Source of the DNA: Antedon mediterranea
Taxonomy: Eukaryota; Echinodermata; Crinoidea; Comatulida; Antedonidae
DNA: 64,000 nucleotides
Assembly: GCF_964355755.1 (NCBI RefSeq)
Contig: NC_092671.1
Location: 6,397,001-6,461,000 of the forward strand
Direction of reading: 5' to 3'
Shown: positions 24,286 through 40,519 of the stretch, piece after piece
How the letters are laid out: every line of letters starts with the position of its first letter
How positions within the stretch are numbered: the stretch's first letter is position 1
Notes under the pieces: model-generated
Told to the model about the DNA's origin: nothing
The model's database searches: none
The model's input: the letters and a program-made list of their open reading frames with translations, nothing else
Translations under genes and position numbers: made by a program

Positions 24286-24355
24286 ATGATGATGATGATG
24301 ATGATGATGATCGAGAGAACGAAATAATTTCGAGGGAAATTATTTCGTTCTCTCG
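24286..24355. repeat. (ATG)n run and perfect 20-bp-arm hairpin
   Basis: (ATG)n spans about 24287-24310. Directly after it, cgagagaacgaaataatttc (24312-24331) and its exact reverse complement (24336-24355) enclose a 4-base loop. A wider inverted pair, cgaattactacttcgaga and tctcgcgaagtagtaattcg, surrounds both. Confidence 0.9.
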
Positions 24356-24780
24356 CGAAGTAGTAATTCGAATTTCGAATGAAATAATATTTCGAGATAA
24401 CGAAATAGGTAGGCCCTATGCCTATATGATTTAGTGATATTCATTCCCTCGAAATAATAATACAGTAGGCTATATATTTTTCAAGTTGTCGATTTACTTC
24501 AAATTGACAACAGGTTGTATATACTCAATCAAAAACAAACAATTTAATTTGATTAGACTATATGTCTCCAGATATAATAATAGTAATATTTATTTCAATC
24601 CACTTGATATTTTGCGATTCAAGTTGGTATTCTAAGGAATTATAATTACCCTAACGGGAGTTGGTGAACGTCCAGTGCCCTAGTTTTTACGGGGTTAATA
24701 TGATGTCGATGTCTCGATGGTCCTACTTTTTTATCGATGAAAGCTGCCCGGGTGGTTGCGGCCATTTTCAACAGCTAGTA

Positions 24781-24856
24781 TTACAATATTCAATGCTGAA
24801 AATTGTCCAGTGGACACTTTCAAACACCGGACAGATTTAAATCTTACACCGGCCTA
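24781..24856 (-). repeat. Repeat end related, inverted, to 9222-9296
   Basis: In reverse complement it begins gccggtgtaagattt and shares ttttcagcattg and gtgtcc words with the 9.2-kb copy. Likely the end of an old transposon. Confidence 0.55.
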
Positions 24857-25142
24857 GCCTTTATTGTTTGTTGGCCTACGTTAGTAGTGTTTCTGGCATA
24901 AATATGATAGAATATAACATACATTATAAACAGAATAATTAAATAAATTTTCCTACTTTGTTTTCAGATCCGTTTTCAACTAAAATAAGGTGTTTTTTAC
25001 GATTGGACTGCGAAACGTTTTCTGGAAGGAAAAAAATACACGGGTCGGCGGCTGTGAATATTTGGTTTGGCCGAGGCCGCGCCCTCACACGTCAAAAAGG
25101 TAAATTGGTATATCATTATGGCGCGCCGAAAGTGTCGTCTGT

Positions 25143-25304
25143 AAAGCTCTGTCTACACTATCAAACTTTATGTGACAAAAAAATGTGATGTGCCCATATA
25201 TGGACATGATGATGTCATATCACTACCATACTTGGGCATATCACTACCATATTTGGGCACATCACACTTTTTTGTCAAACTAGTTTGATAGTGCAGACCA
25301 GGTA
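25143..25304. mobile_element. MITE family A, near full-length copy
   Basis: Begins aaagctctgtctacactatc, contains gtgatgtgccc, catatatggacatgatgatg and two atcactaccatattgggc-like words, and ends gtttgatagtgcagacc. Confidence 0.8.
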
Positions 25305-26352
25305 GATACAGAGCATAGAGCATGATTTACTAATAATTATTTATTTGGATCTACACCTTTATATCGGTTTGACAGGGCAGACTATAGTACAAAGGTGTAT
25401 CCTTCAAAATAAACAATACAACATTTAAAAAAATTAACAGAAGTAATGGCAAAAAGCAAGATAAAGAATACAATAAAAAAAACACATAAACATATTATTA
25501 CACATTATAATTAAAACAACTAACCCACTCAACCCTGCCTGATCCAACCCCATTCATTTTAGTACTTTTTACAAATATATAATTTACACAAAAATTGTTC
25601 ACACAAATTTCCATGCTCGTTTTTTAAGTACAAAAACTATTTAACAATTCCCACTCTTTATCAATAAAAGATCTGAGCATCACAAAATATATTTTTCATT
25701 TTCATAAGATGTATACAATGTATCAAACAGCTCTTTGTTACCACTTTGATATGACGATGTATAAATAAATAATTCTGCATTACTACAGTATAATACAATT
25801 GAGGACGAAATGACAAACAGGCAATAGAAGCGTCCCATACTAGCTGTACGACAAAAAGAAGAGCTAACTGGAGAGGGCGGAGCAACATGCAATTGCTTCC
25901 TTCTTGAAATTTCAATTTGTAAACAGGGCGAGTGACGTGAACGTGCACGTGTATACAATAATTGGTAAACCATTTTAACTGGTTATTTTGGTAGTGTAAA
26001 TAAATTATGTTTAAAAAAAATCAATTTGGACATGTATATATAGGCCTAGTTAAATCCTAGATAGCAAGGGTAGCACCTACTAGTAGTAGGCCTAGGTTTA
26101 TTAGGATTATTGATAGACAGACGATCGGGGCGGCAAGCCAGGACCGGACGTGGGGTCTAGGCCTACTAGGCCTAGTCTAGGGCCTAACTAATAATATCTA
26201 TCTAGACCTAGCCTACTTACTTCTACTATAGCCTAGTAGAACAAGAATATGCCCAGTAACTAGCTAGGGCCTACTACACAAACTACACTAAACAACTTGA
26301 TCAATGTCCTTATATTTTTTTTATAGGTGTGTGTGACCATTTTCAGAATATA
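25305..26352. other. Upstream region of the RRM gene, probable promoter
   Basis: The part from about 25870 carries gggcggagc and a ggcgagtgacgtgaacgtgc stretch with CRE/E-box-like words, then TAGGCCTA-rich sequence. Splice-acceptor-like tracts (ttttttatag, ccattttcag) stand just before the ATG, so the first exon may be non-coding. A minus-strand open frame of 97 codons (25680-25973) resembles nothing I know. Confidence 0.4.
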
Positions 26353-27664
26353 ATGACTGAACAAACTGAGAAGAATTCAGCTCCCATGCCAAGTCGAGCA
26401 GAACGCCGACAACAGTGAGTTCTGGATGACTGAAGACTGAGCAATTATCAAATGTTCTTGCCTATTTATTAATGATTAAGTTGACGTGTCACCAGTGATG
26501 TACATTAATCCATTTGCTAATGACATTTGTTAAAAGTAGAATTGAATTTCTAAATATCATTTCCTATTTATTTTTTTTTTGCTATTATTAGATGGTGGTC
26601 TGCAAAGAAAAAAGAGAATGCAGATGGAGAGGAATCAACAACACATACGGAGATTGAATCAAAAGTTGAAAGTAATTAAATATTCTGCATATTCTGTCAT
26701 ACTAGACTGATTCTGATATGAATTTAAATGGAAAGACTTTAAATGAATTTAGTGCGATTAACATAAGTAAAAATGCAGTGTGTGATATCCGATTAACAAC
26801 AAATTCCAGTACAAAATTAATATTTATTTCATTTTTGCTTTTAGATAACAAGAAAGTGAAACATGAAGGTATGGTGAAGAAAAGTCATAAACATTATTGC
26901 CTCTTTATTGGTAATTTACCATATGGTGTAACGAAAGAAGAAATAGAAAATCATTTTGAAACAGCTGGTAAGATTCTTAATAACAATATTTAGTTTATAC
27001 TACAAAATGTATGACATGTTTCCATTACGGTATTTAAACCAGGATTTTGAAAGGGCCTAAAAGTAGTGAAATGAAGTCCTGAAATTAATTTGTAGGGCCC
27101 CCCCCCCCCCCCGATTGGTACAGTATATTGTGAATTTTGTTCCAAAAAAGATTGGTTAATAGGAAATGTTTGTTCTGAATCAATGTAGGGGAATAACATT
27201 TAAAAAGTAACCGATTGAATATATATATTTCAAAATCTTAGGAACCGTCATAGCTGTAAGGCTAGCTACAGAGAAGGCAACGGAGAAGCCTAGAGGATTT
27301 GGTTACATAGAGTTCAAGACATCATCTGAATTTATGGTAAGTGATCAGTCTTAGTGTTGATGGATTTGATCAAAAAAACAGGAGTGTTATGGGGGGAAAT
27401 AAACAAATAAAGGTTCTGTTCGTACTAGTTATTTACAAATACAGTATAACTTTGTACCTACCCAGCAAATGTTGTTTCTTTCAACAGAATGCTCTCAGTT
27501 TACACCACACAGTATTAAAAGGAAGGAAGATAAATGTGGAAATGACAATGCCTGGAAAGGGAACAAGTCAAATGAGAAAGGAAAGGCTAAAGTGGAAAAA
27601 TAAATCAATGGATAGATTTAGGAGAAAAAGAACACATGGCAATCAAGGTGGTGGTCCGAATTGA
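26353..27664 (+). CDS. RRM protein resembling fungal Nop6 (predicted nucleolar RNA-binding)
   Basis: Five exons: 26353-26414, 26592-26671, 26845-26967, 27242-27336, 27488-27664, all GT/AG and in phase, giving 178 aa. Residues 1-60 are charged. One RRM follows at about 65-140 with RNP2 CLFIGNL (66-72) and RNP1 RGFGYIEF (106-113). The C-terminal tail is basic: LKGRKINVEMT, then MRKERLKWKNKSMDRFRRKR. The RRM followed by a GRKINVE motif and a lysine-rich tail resembles yeast/fungal Nop6, a small-subunit ribosome biogenesis factor, so a nucleolar rRNA role is inferred from that alone. The start is the first ATG after a splice acceptor. An AATAAA lies ~100 bp past the stop. A poly-C run interrupts intron 3. 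Confidence 0.85.
27106..27122 (+). repeat. Poly-C run
   Basis: About 15 consecutive C in the intron between RRM gene exons 3 and 4. Confidence 0.9.
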
Positions 27665-27761
27665 GCAAAGATTCAGAAAAGATGACAGTGGTAGCATTTA
27701 TTTGATAAACTATAGTCTGTATAGTTACAATTCATACAGAATTGATTAACTACTGAAGTGA

Positions 27762-27767
27762 AATAAA
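27762..27767 (+). terminator. Polyadenylation signal AATAAA of the RRM gene
   Basis: AATAAA about 98 bp after the stop codon, in an AT-rich 3' UTR. Confidence 0.65.
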
Positions 27768-27920
27768 TGAAAACAGATTTATTTAAGAATTAATGGTGAT
27801 GTCAAATTTTAAAAAATGAGCAGCTTTGTCATTCTAGATACTGTTACTGTATATCTGAAAGTTTGTCAGTCAACCAAAATGGTAACAGTTTCTGGTTGCT
27901 TGAACCTAAAAGCGATTCGA

Positions 27921-28785
27921 ATAGAGAGAAATAGCGAACCGCGACGACGTCACTCAAATTTCACCGAGTGGGTAGATTGTAAACAAACCATTTTGCCACA
28001 TGTTTTTGTATGGGAAATTCCGATGGGTTGAGTTAAAAAGGAAGGTAGAAAAGAACGTTTGAAACACACATATAATAGCAGTATCTTTTTTTTGCAACAC
28101 CCTTAACAATTTTAATGTTATATGGGCAAAATCTTAACATATTTTATTTTAATTTGGATTGAATTAAGACCAGTTTTTGTTATATACTGTACCCAGCTCT
28201 AGGCCCTAGATAGTTGGCCTGTATGCTGTAGTACCTCGAGCCTAGCACGGATTATCGGTTATTATAATAGTAATAATAATAAGTTATTGCATACTGTACT
28301 ACTACTACTACTACTTTAGCTAGGGTGCTGCTAGGCCTCTCCTAGCTAGGTAGTAAGACTAAATAGAGCATCTCTAGTAGATTTAGGCCTAGCATTAGTT
28401 TCAGCTTGACAACTGCCATTTTGTTATGTGGCTAGTGATGCTTCCTGCAAGGGGGGGGGGGGGGGGGGGGCTACCGCCAGTAATGAATACTTGATAATTA
28501 ACACCATTCTACTATAATACTATAGGCCTAGTCTAATGTAGACCTACAGATATGAGATATTTTTAGGAATATGATTGTGAATGATGGATGACTTTTATAC
28601 ATATTTCATTGTTTTATTGTGTAAATACACAAATACAACAAGAATTATGAGCGTTACAGCAACAACATTGGTTAGACGACGCCATGATTCACGTGTATAA
28701 ACATAGGAAATGTGTCGCCCTCAATGGTTTGTTATGATTTTATACCCACTCGGATTTTAGACGTCGGTTCGCCATTTCTCTCTAT
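27921..28785. mobile_element. TIR element ~865 bp
   Basis: atagagagaaatagcgaacc (27921-27940) is inverted at 28766-28785 with one mismatch. Pairing continues through cgagtgggta/tacccactcgg and caaaccatt/aatggtttg with small indels, arms ~70 bp. The interior has (TAC)n at about 28298-28315, a G run of about 20 at 28451-28470, and TAGGCCTA words. No gene; outer ends approximate. Confidence 0.7.
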
Positions 28786-29648
28786 TATGTCATTTAATTT
28801 AGCAGCATTAAAGTTCAAACTACTCATGAGGACAAATTATGTGATCTGCTAAAACCACAAAAATGAAAGAAATCAGTACTGCAGATTCTGCAACAGGCCG
28901 GTCACATTATTAATGAGTATATTTTGGGAAAATGTCAATGATTGTGTACGTGCTAAAATTAAAAAACAAAATATATTCACTTCATAATTTATTTGATTGT
29001 TATCAAAGACATGGAATAAGATTTGGAATGGCTAGTATATCAGTGGGCATATTGGTTTGTAGCAACAAGGTCACTTCCACACAGATTTACTACTGTACAA
29101 TAATAAATTGTCCATTTTACAATCAAGTTGTAAGCTTGTTTATTCTATTATTTGTTTGGCTGCGACAAAGTAAAAAGATAATAATTCTACAAAAGTGTAT
29201 ATTGGCAGTAAATTTTATGTTTTATTCTACATTGATATCTGTCTAACATACTGCACACCTTACTGCAAATCTAAACAGGCCAAAAGTAAGCTACAGTATT
29301 AATTTTGTGAAGTTCATTAACAAATAATGGTCATGTTTCCTTTTAGTGTATAACAAACTCCATGTTTTCTCATATATGGATTGATAAATGTCATTAATAA
29401 ATACTGTATCCCCCAAGACTGTTCAAAGTCTACAAACACTGTATGCTTAGACTATATATATTGTGTGCTAAGTTGTACTGTATAAAATTAATAAACATCG
29501 GCATATAAAAATGAGGAAAGAAATGGGTGTTTTTTTGCCCTTTACAATTGTTATACATTATTATGTCTGCATGCTAGCCAAGCTTCTACAGTTGTCTTGT
29601 TTTGAGTTTTTTTAATTCGTTTTACCATTCTTCGTTAACTACTCGTTA
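28786..29648. other. Intergenic between the RRM gene and the NACA 3' end
   Basis: AT-rich, no convincing gene. RC of tttaat near 29608 could serve NACA as an ATTAAA polyadenylation signal. Confidence 0.35.
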
Positions 29649-35398
<5,750 letters not shown>

Positions 35399-35709
35399 TG
35401 TTTATGTTTATTGTTTTATCTGAAGAAAATAAGATGGTCACCATATAATAACATAAATTACAAATTTAAGTAGTACGGTTTTTAAGAAAATGTGTCACAG
35501 GTCACATTCTCTACAAGACATGTTTTACATTGATATGTTTAAAATTGAAGTAGGCCTAGAAAGTGAAAGGTTTTATTAACAATTATATGAATATGATGAT
35601 ATAGCCTACCAACATACTTTAGTAGGTCTAGCTAGGCCTACATCAGTACAAATTTCAATACAGATAGGCCTTGTAAAATAATAAAACTGTGCGGTACTAT
35701 TAGGTCTAC

Positions 35710-35947
35710 GGCGCTAATGCAGTTTCGTACCCACCCCTTAAATTTACTTTAAATTGCTTTAATAGTCCATCCAACATACTCACGAGCCGCATATATCACT
35801 CTAGAAGCAGAAAATGCACAAAAAACGATGTTGTTTTTATTCTTAATATTTTAATTAATTAATCTTTGAGCACCCACACAACTTCATCGCTAGACTAGTT
35901 TTGTGAGAATCATCGCTAGTGGCCTGCCGATAAAAGTACGGAAGCCT
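35710..35947. repeat. Left arm of ~240-bp inverted duplication (contains NACA promoter)
   Basis: Pairs inverted with 39156-39404. Over the first ~210 bp I count about four mismatches (~98% identity); the inner ~30 bp diverge, then agtacggaagcct matches again. Confidence 0.92.
35784..35947 (-). promoter_or_regulatory. NACA: Probable NACA promoter and non-coding exon 1
   Basis: On the minus strand, the pyrimidine-rich ttttctgcttctag is followed by agtgatatatgcggctc and a strong donor, gtgagtatg (35775-35783). The coding exon has a matching 5' UTR acceptor at 35420. A C/T-rich start is typical of TOP genes such as NACA. The exact start site (about 35805-35812) is inferred. Confidence 0.55.
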
Positions 35948-36785
35948 CACAGGACATAGTGAACAACTTTTGTATATAGAGGGCGCGGTTACTATGTTTA
36001 ATAACTACAGTAATATAATGGCTCTGATTTTAAGCATGCACTTTACTAGTAATGATTTTAATGTATTCCCCGAGAAGTCCGAGAACATATTTTTAAGAAT
36101 TGTATTCATCTCTATTTCATGTTATTGTTAGGCCTATATTTTAATTACTTGTTTTATGTTAATAGTAGAACTTCACATCAGGAAAGAAGAAAAACAGGAA
36201 GAAGAAATGAAATTATACAGGATACTTTGCTGAATCCCGTGTCCGTACTGAAAACAAGCAGCACTAAGTCTGCTGACTACATTGTGTAATAAAATAATCA
36301 TGCAGAGAATGGCTGTAATATTATTTCCTAAAGTTGAAATGAACCGTCCATCGCCACCGTAATTAAAATTAAGTACATTGCACTTTAATTAAGCAAATAA
36401 AACCAATAATTAAGAATCAATGAATAATTTTATTTAATCAATTACGAGCCATATAGTATTATACTACTGTATTAAAAATAACACAAGTAATAACAAGTAT
36501 GTCATCAAGCCAGGGAAGACTTAAATTCCCTCTTCCCTGATCAAGCATTATATAATTATTATATCTGTTATTTACAAAAAACCCCTGATAATAACGTGTA
36601 AAATAACTCAAAATCGGTTTCAATAGGGGAAAAAGATAATATGGAAAATACTCATTATTCAAATATCTCAATTGGTTTCTCAACAATTGGTGAGTTAAAG
36701 GTGTTGAATTGAATTACATAAAAATAAAATGTTAGCAAAGATAGAAAGCGGAAATGTAAGACTGCCTTGTCGGTTAACATAATAC
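35948..36785. other. Region 3' of the Merlin-like transposase
   Basis: AT-rich, no gene. The transposon's own terminal repeats are expected here but I did not find a convincing pair. Confidence 0.35.
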
Positions 36786-37751
36786 TTAATTAACAACATA
36801 AATGTCATTGGCTATCTGGTGCCACAGATTGTAAAACGGCGAGACGCCAAATCTCTCCGACCACATATATTCTGCAAGATACTCGGGGATCAATTCTGGA
36901 TTAGTTGGCCCTTGTTGCGCTTTCATTTGAGCCTTGGCTCTAGACCACATCGACTCTACTCGATTTGTGCAGACGCCTGTCGCTGGATCAACAAAATGTC
37001 TTTGGTGATTCACTGTTCCATGATCGAATCCTCGATTTTGGATTTGATTATATGCAGCCCATCTGTCCGTCCAAATTGTTGTTCCTGGAGCAACCCACTG
37101 ATGAATGATTGGCAATAATGTTGCAGCATCACGCCGCTCAACTTCTACCAGAAACCCTTTTTTACGTCCTTGTTCATATCCACCAAAAACCCATCTTTCG
37201 GGTCTCACTCTTCCCACGTTGTTTTTTCTCCTAGAAAATAACGATTCGTCCAATTCGACAATTACTCCAGGTCCTCCAATCAGTTCCGGATGGTTGATAA
37301 AATATTGTACACAAATGTCTCTGCAAAACTGCTTCCAGTCTACAACTGTATGCTCCGACATGCACAACTCTTTCATGATTAAATTTTGTGATAAGCTCCT
37401 CGCTTTTCCTGCACCAGTGGACCATATATAGGTCAGACCTATGATCTGCCATAGCTGCAAATGAGAGCCAGAAAAGAATGATCCATGTCTTATATTGATC
37501 ACTTTTCTGCAGTTTCTTTCCGGACATCGCCAGCAAACTCTGTCTATGGAACTATCTCTCGGCTGTTGTTGGCAAATAGCATTACAACGTGGACAGCTCA
37601 TGCTAAATGCTAGCAACCCATACCGGCGGCACCACGCTATTGTGGCATCTACGTCGTATTTGAACCTGTGGCCTATTTCAATTAAACTTATTGAATTGAA
37701 CTCATCTAATTCTGGTAGAATAGGAATCTGCGGTATTGGAATAGCAGCCAT
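36786..37751 (-). CDS. Merlin-superfamily / ISXO2-like DDE transposase (single exon)
   Basis: Intact 321-aa frame from ATG to stop. An N-terminal zinc ribbon shows CPRC (53-56) and CWRC (73-76) plus Cys81. The ISXO2-like (IS1595-type) catalytic core follows: Asp168 (VIVELDESLF), Asp229 (TIWTDRWAAY) and Glu266 in the signature NRVESMWSRAK. The RPERWVFGGYEQGRKKGF block is typical of the family. Merlin elements are the eukaryotic relatives of IS1016/IS1595. The gene lies inside the ~3.2-kb spacer of the NACA-promoter inverted duplication. An intact triad suggests recent activity, or retention as a host gene. Confidence 0.92.
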   Translation of the reverse strand: MAAIPIPQIPILPELDEFNSISLIEIGHRFKYDVDATIAWCRRYGLLAFSMSCPRCNAICQQQPRDSSIDRVCWRCPERNCRKVINIRHGSFFSGSHLQLWQIIGLTYIWSTGAGKARSLSQNLIMKELCMSEHTVVDWKQFCRDICVQYFINHPELIGGPGVIVELDESLFSRRKNNVGRVRPERWVFGGYEQGRKKGFLVEVERRDAATLLPIIHQWVAPGTTIWTDRWAAYNQIQNRGFDHGTVNHQRHFVDPATGVCTNRVESMWSRAKAQMKAQQGPTNPELIPEYLAEYMWSERFGVSPFYNLWHQIANDIYVVN

Positions 37752-38391
37752 TTCAGAACAATTTTAAAAAGCGTGTGATGAAGACAAGTTGCCAAATATC
37801 ACTGTTTTGTATTTCTGAATTGAAATGTAATTTTCCATAACATTTGTTTGCATGAAAACTGACGTCGTAGAATTATTTTGACGGAAACTCAAACAAGAGA
37901 GAACAGGGGACCAATAGGAGCCTTACGCGCTTTTCACAACAGGACTGCTAAAGAAAATCCCATGTGATGTATGCGCCGCGTACCGACCGGAAATCTGCGT
38001 TATCAACATGCACCGCAAACAAAACATTCCTTGCGATATGTATGCCGTGTATCCCACCGACAATGATAACTCTGTCAAACATTTTGGTAAAACAACCCTT
38101 ATTACGGCAAAACATCAAAGCATTTGTTTAAAAATACATGAATATGTTTTACTTCCAAGAGGAAGGACATTTTTGATAGAGGGAACGGCGGGAGAAGGTG
38201 AATACTCGTAATTAACCTCTATATAGGCCTACTTTTCTTCCTTTTTGTATTTATTCCTCCTGTTGTTAACTAACACGACCCATGGTAAATGATGCACACA
38301 GGACTCTTCATTATACTGTATTTTATTTATTCAAAGTGATAATTGCCAATATATTCTACTACTGTCAAATATGGTACGTATGCTTTTCAAA
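37752..38391. other. 5' flank of the Merlin-like transposase
   Basis: A moderately GC-rich stretch (37900-38220) encodes a 67-codon plus-strand frame with no recognisable similarity. Possible promoter; no TIR seen. Confidence 0.35.
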
Positions 38392-38725
38392 GCATGGTTC
38401 CCACTTGCGACGCAACGTAACGCAACCTACAGAACGTAGGAAAATGCCCTTCTAATAATTGTGTTTGTCCCCGCCTGCCTGAAATCAATACAGCACTTTG
38501 AGTCGATAGGTCGCTGCGTTGCGTTCTAGTGGAAACTACGCTTTAATGTTAAGCGTGGTTCTCACTAGAACGCAATGAAAAGTTATTGCGTAATCACAAG
38601 TGGGAACCGACGACGCAATAGTTCTGCAAACATAGCAGGTTTGAATACCACGCAGGCGGGGGAAAACACAGAAGGGCATTTGCTTACGTTGCGTAGATTG
38701 CGTTGCGTCGGTAGTGAGAACCAAG
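38392..38725. mobile_element. Palindromic MITE, ~334 bp
   Basis: The two halves are inverted copies: gcatggttcccac...gacgcaacg at the left, cgttgcgtcggtagtgagaa at the right. Matching internal words include aatgcccttct/agaagggcatt, ccccgcctgc/gcaggcggg and gttctagtgg/ttctcactagaac around the centre. Arms ~150 bp. A relative lies at 62468-62630. Confidence 0.8.
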
Positions 38726-39155
38726 CTGTACATAGGCCTCAATAAAATTAAAGATTAAAATTTAACACGAAATGGCAAGGATGCATGCATGATGACTACT
38801 CTTCATTGTTCATTTTTAAACTGATTTACGGTTTTTGTGTTACCGTTTCTAAGTTTAAATAAATGACAATTTTGGTTTCAATGGAAGACATTTCTTGACA
38901 TTGAAGAAGCCTCGCCTACTAATTACTATAATAAATATTACAATTATTAGTTCTAAGCACACACTCGAATGAACAATAAAAGAAATAACCGTATAACATG
39001 AATTACGGAAATGATGAATACAACTCTTCAATATTAATCTTTATTAAAAAGGAAATTCATGTGCAGTCACAGACTCGGGAATACATCACAATACATAACA
39101 TAACAGAGTACTTATAGTTATTGAGGGCGCTGTACAGCTATGGCCTGACATGTTT

Positions 39156-39404
39156 AGGCTTCCGTACTTTGTAATCTGATCGTCTACTCCGAGCCTAGCG
39201 ATGATTCTCACAAAACTAGCCTAGCGATGAAGTTGTGTGGGTGCTCAAAGATTAATTAATTAAAATATTAAGAATAAAAACAACATCGTTTTTTGTGGAT
39301 TTTCTGCTTCCAGAGTGATATATGCGGCTCGTGAGTATGTTGGATGGACTATTAAAACAATTTAAAGTAAATTTAAGGGGTGGGTACGAAACTGCATTAG
39401 CGCC
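39156..39404. repeat. Right arm of the inverted duplication (NACA promoter copy facing right)
   Basis: Near-identical inverted copy of 35710-35947. On the plus strand it preserves ttttctgcttccag, the agtgatatatgcggctc exon end and the donor gtgagtatg (39330-39338), so it could act as a rightward promoter with a spliceable first exon. Confidence 0.92.
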
Positions 39405-40372
39405 ATTTCTTCTTTCACACACACCCACTCCCATTGAAGTGACTGTCCTGACTAATCAGATGACTGGACTGCCAAGTCTTTTTTATTATAATATAAAAAT
39501 TAAAAAGAGATTATTATACTAGAGAATGTATTATTAATATTATGATGTGTGTAGGCCATACAACCACAATTAAAAAAAACGTAGGCCTAGGCCTAGGTCC
39601 ACTACAGTGTCGGCGTAGGAGTAAGGGTGTAGTAAAAGTAGTCTGTCTAGTACTAGTAGGCTAGGCCTCGGCTACCGCACTCAGGTTTTTACACCACGAC
39701 CAAGTCCATCATCAGCAGCGGCCATGCTAACCATTATGCAAGAACGGTGATGGGATTATATTTTTATTTTAACAAGAAATTATAAATACATTAAGTTACA
39801 AACAAATAACTATTATTTCAATGTGTATTTCTTTAAAGTTTTATACGTAGATTATACTTACGAATACGTGATATAAAGTAGATTTTAATCAACAATTTAA
39901 AACGAACCACAACCTTGTTTTCGTTAAAGTTTAAAGGTTATCTCAGCAACAATAGTCTTTACAATCCAGCCAGCTAAACGAACTGTTTAAAGTGGTGACG
40001 GCTGTTCCAATCGTCTACCATTAGTTATACTGTGGTACTCTGTATATTGCCGTTTAAAATAAAGTAATATAAAATAATACTGTGGGCCTACAACAATATT
40101 TATAATAATACTATTGACAAATAATTAAATTATTCTAGTCATAATAAATAATCATTCATCCGAATTGGAGGCGCCAAGTAGGCCTATAATTAAATTAATA
40201 TTCAGTTCACTGGTCCAAGTTCACTGGACCTTGACTGGCTTTCATTTTCGGACAGAGTTTCATTTAAAAGAACTGTCCTTGTATTTAAATGTATAAATAA
40301 AATGACTCTCTAATATATGACTGATATAATTACACCCTTATCCCAGTCACATGTAACGAGGCAGGTCCTTTT
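39405..40372. other. Intergenic, AT-rich with TAGGCCTA words
   Basis: No gene recognised. Lies between the promoter copy and the LINE fragment. Confidence 0.35.
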
Positions 40373-40519
40373 GCGAGAAAAGAATGTTTTTCCACAAGTT
40401 TTAGTGTTGTTGGTGCAACCCTGAATAGCGTCGAAGAGGAGTTAAGAACCATAACATCCCTATGGTTATTTAAATCAGAACTTCATAGGAACTATATTCA
40501 GCAAAATGCTATTATGTAA
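40373..40519 (+). pseudogene. LINE reverse-transcriptase C-terminal fragment
   Basis: An open frame reads FSTSFSVVGATLNSVEEELR, then TITSLWLFKSELHRNYIQ and a stop at 40517. It matches the general C-terminal pattern of LINE polyproteins (AT-WNSLPEELR, then LFKSEL). Truncated remnant. Confidence 0.55.

Noticed and set aside
24968-25099. Exon-like segment between ttttcag and gtaaat, 132 nt open
   Set aside because: No recognisable protein and no partner exons in phase nearby.
25661-25973. Overlapping minus-strand frames upstream of the RRM gene
   Set aside because: Two overlapping frames of 95-97 codons, neither with recognisable motifs; likely chance.
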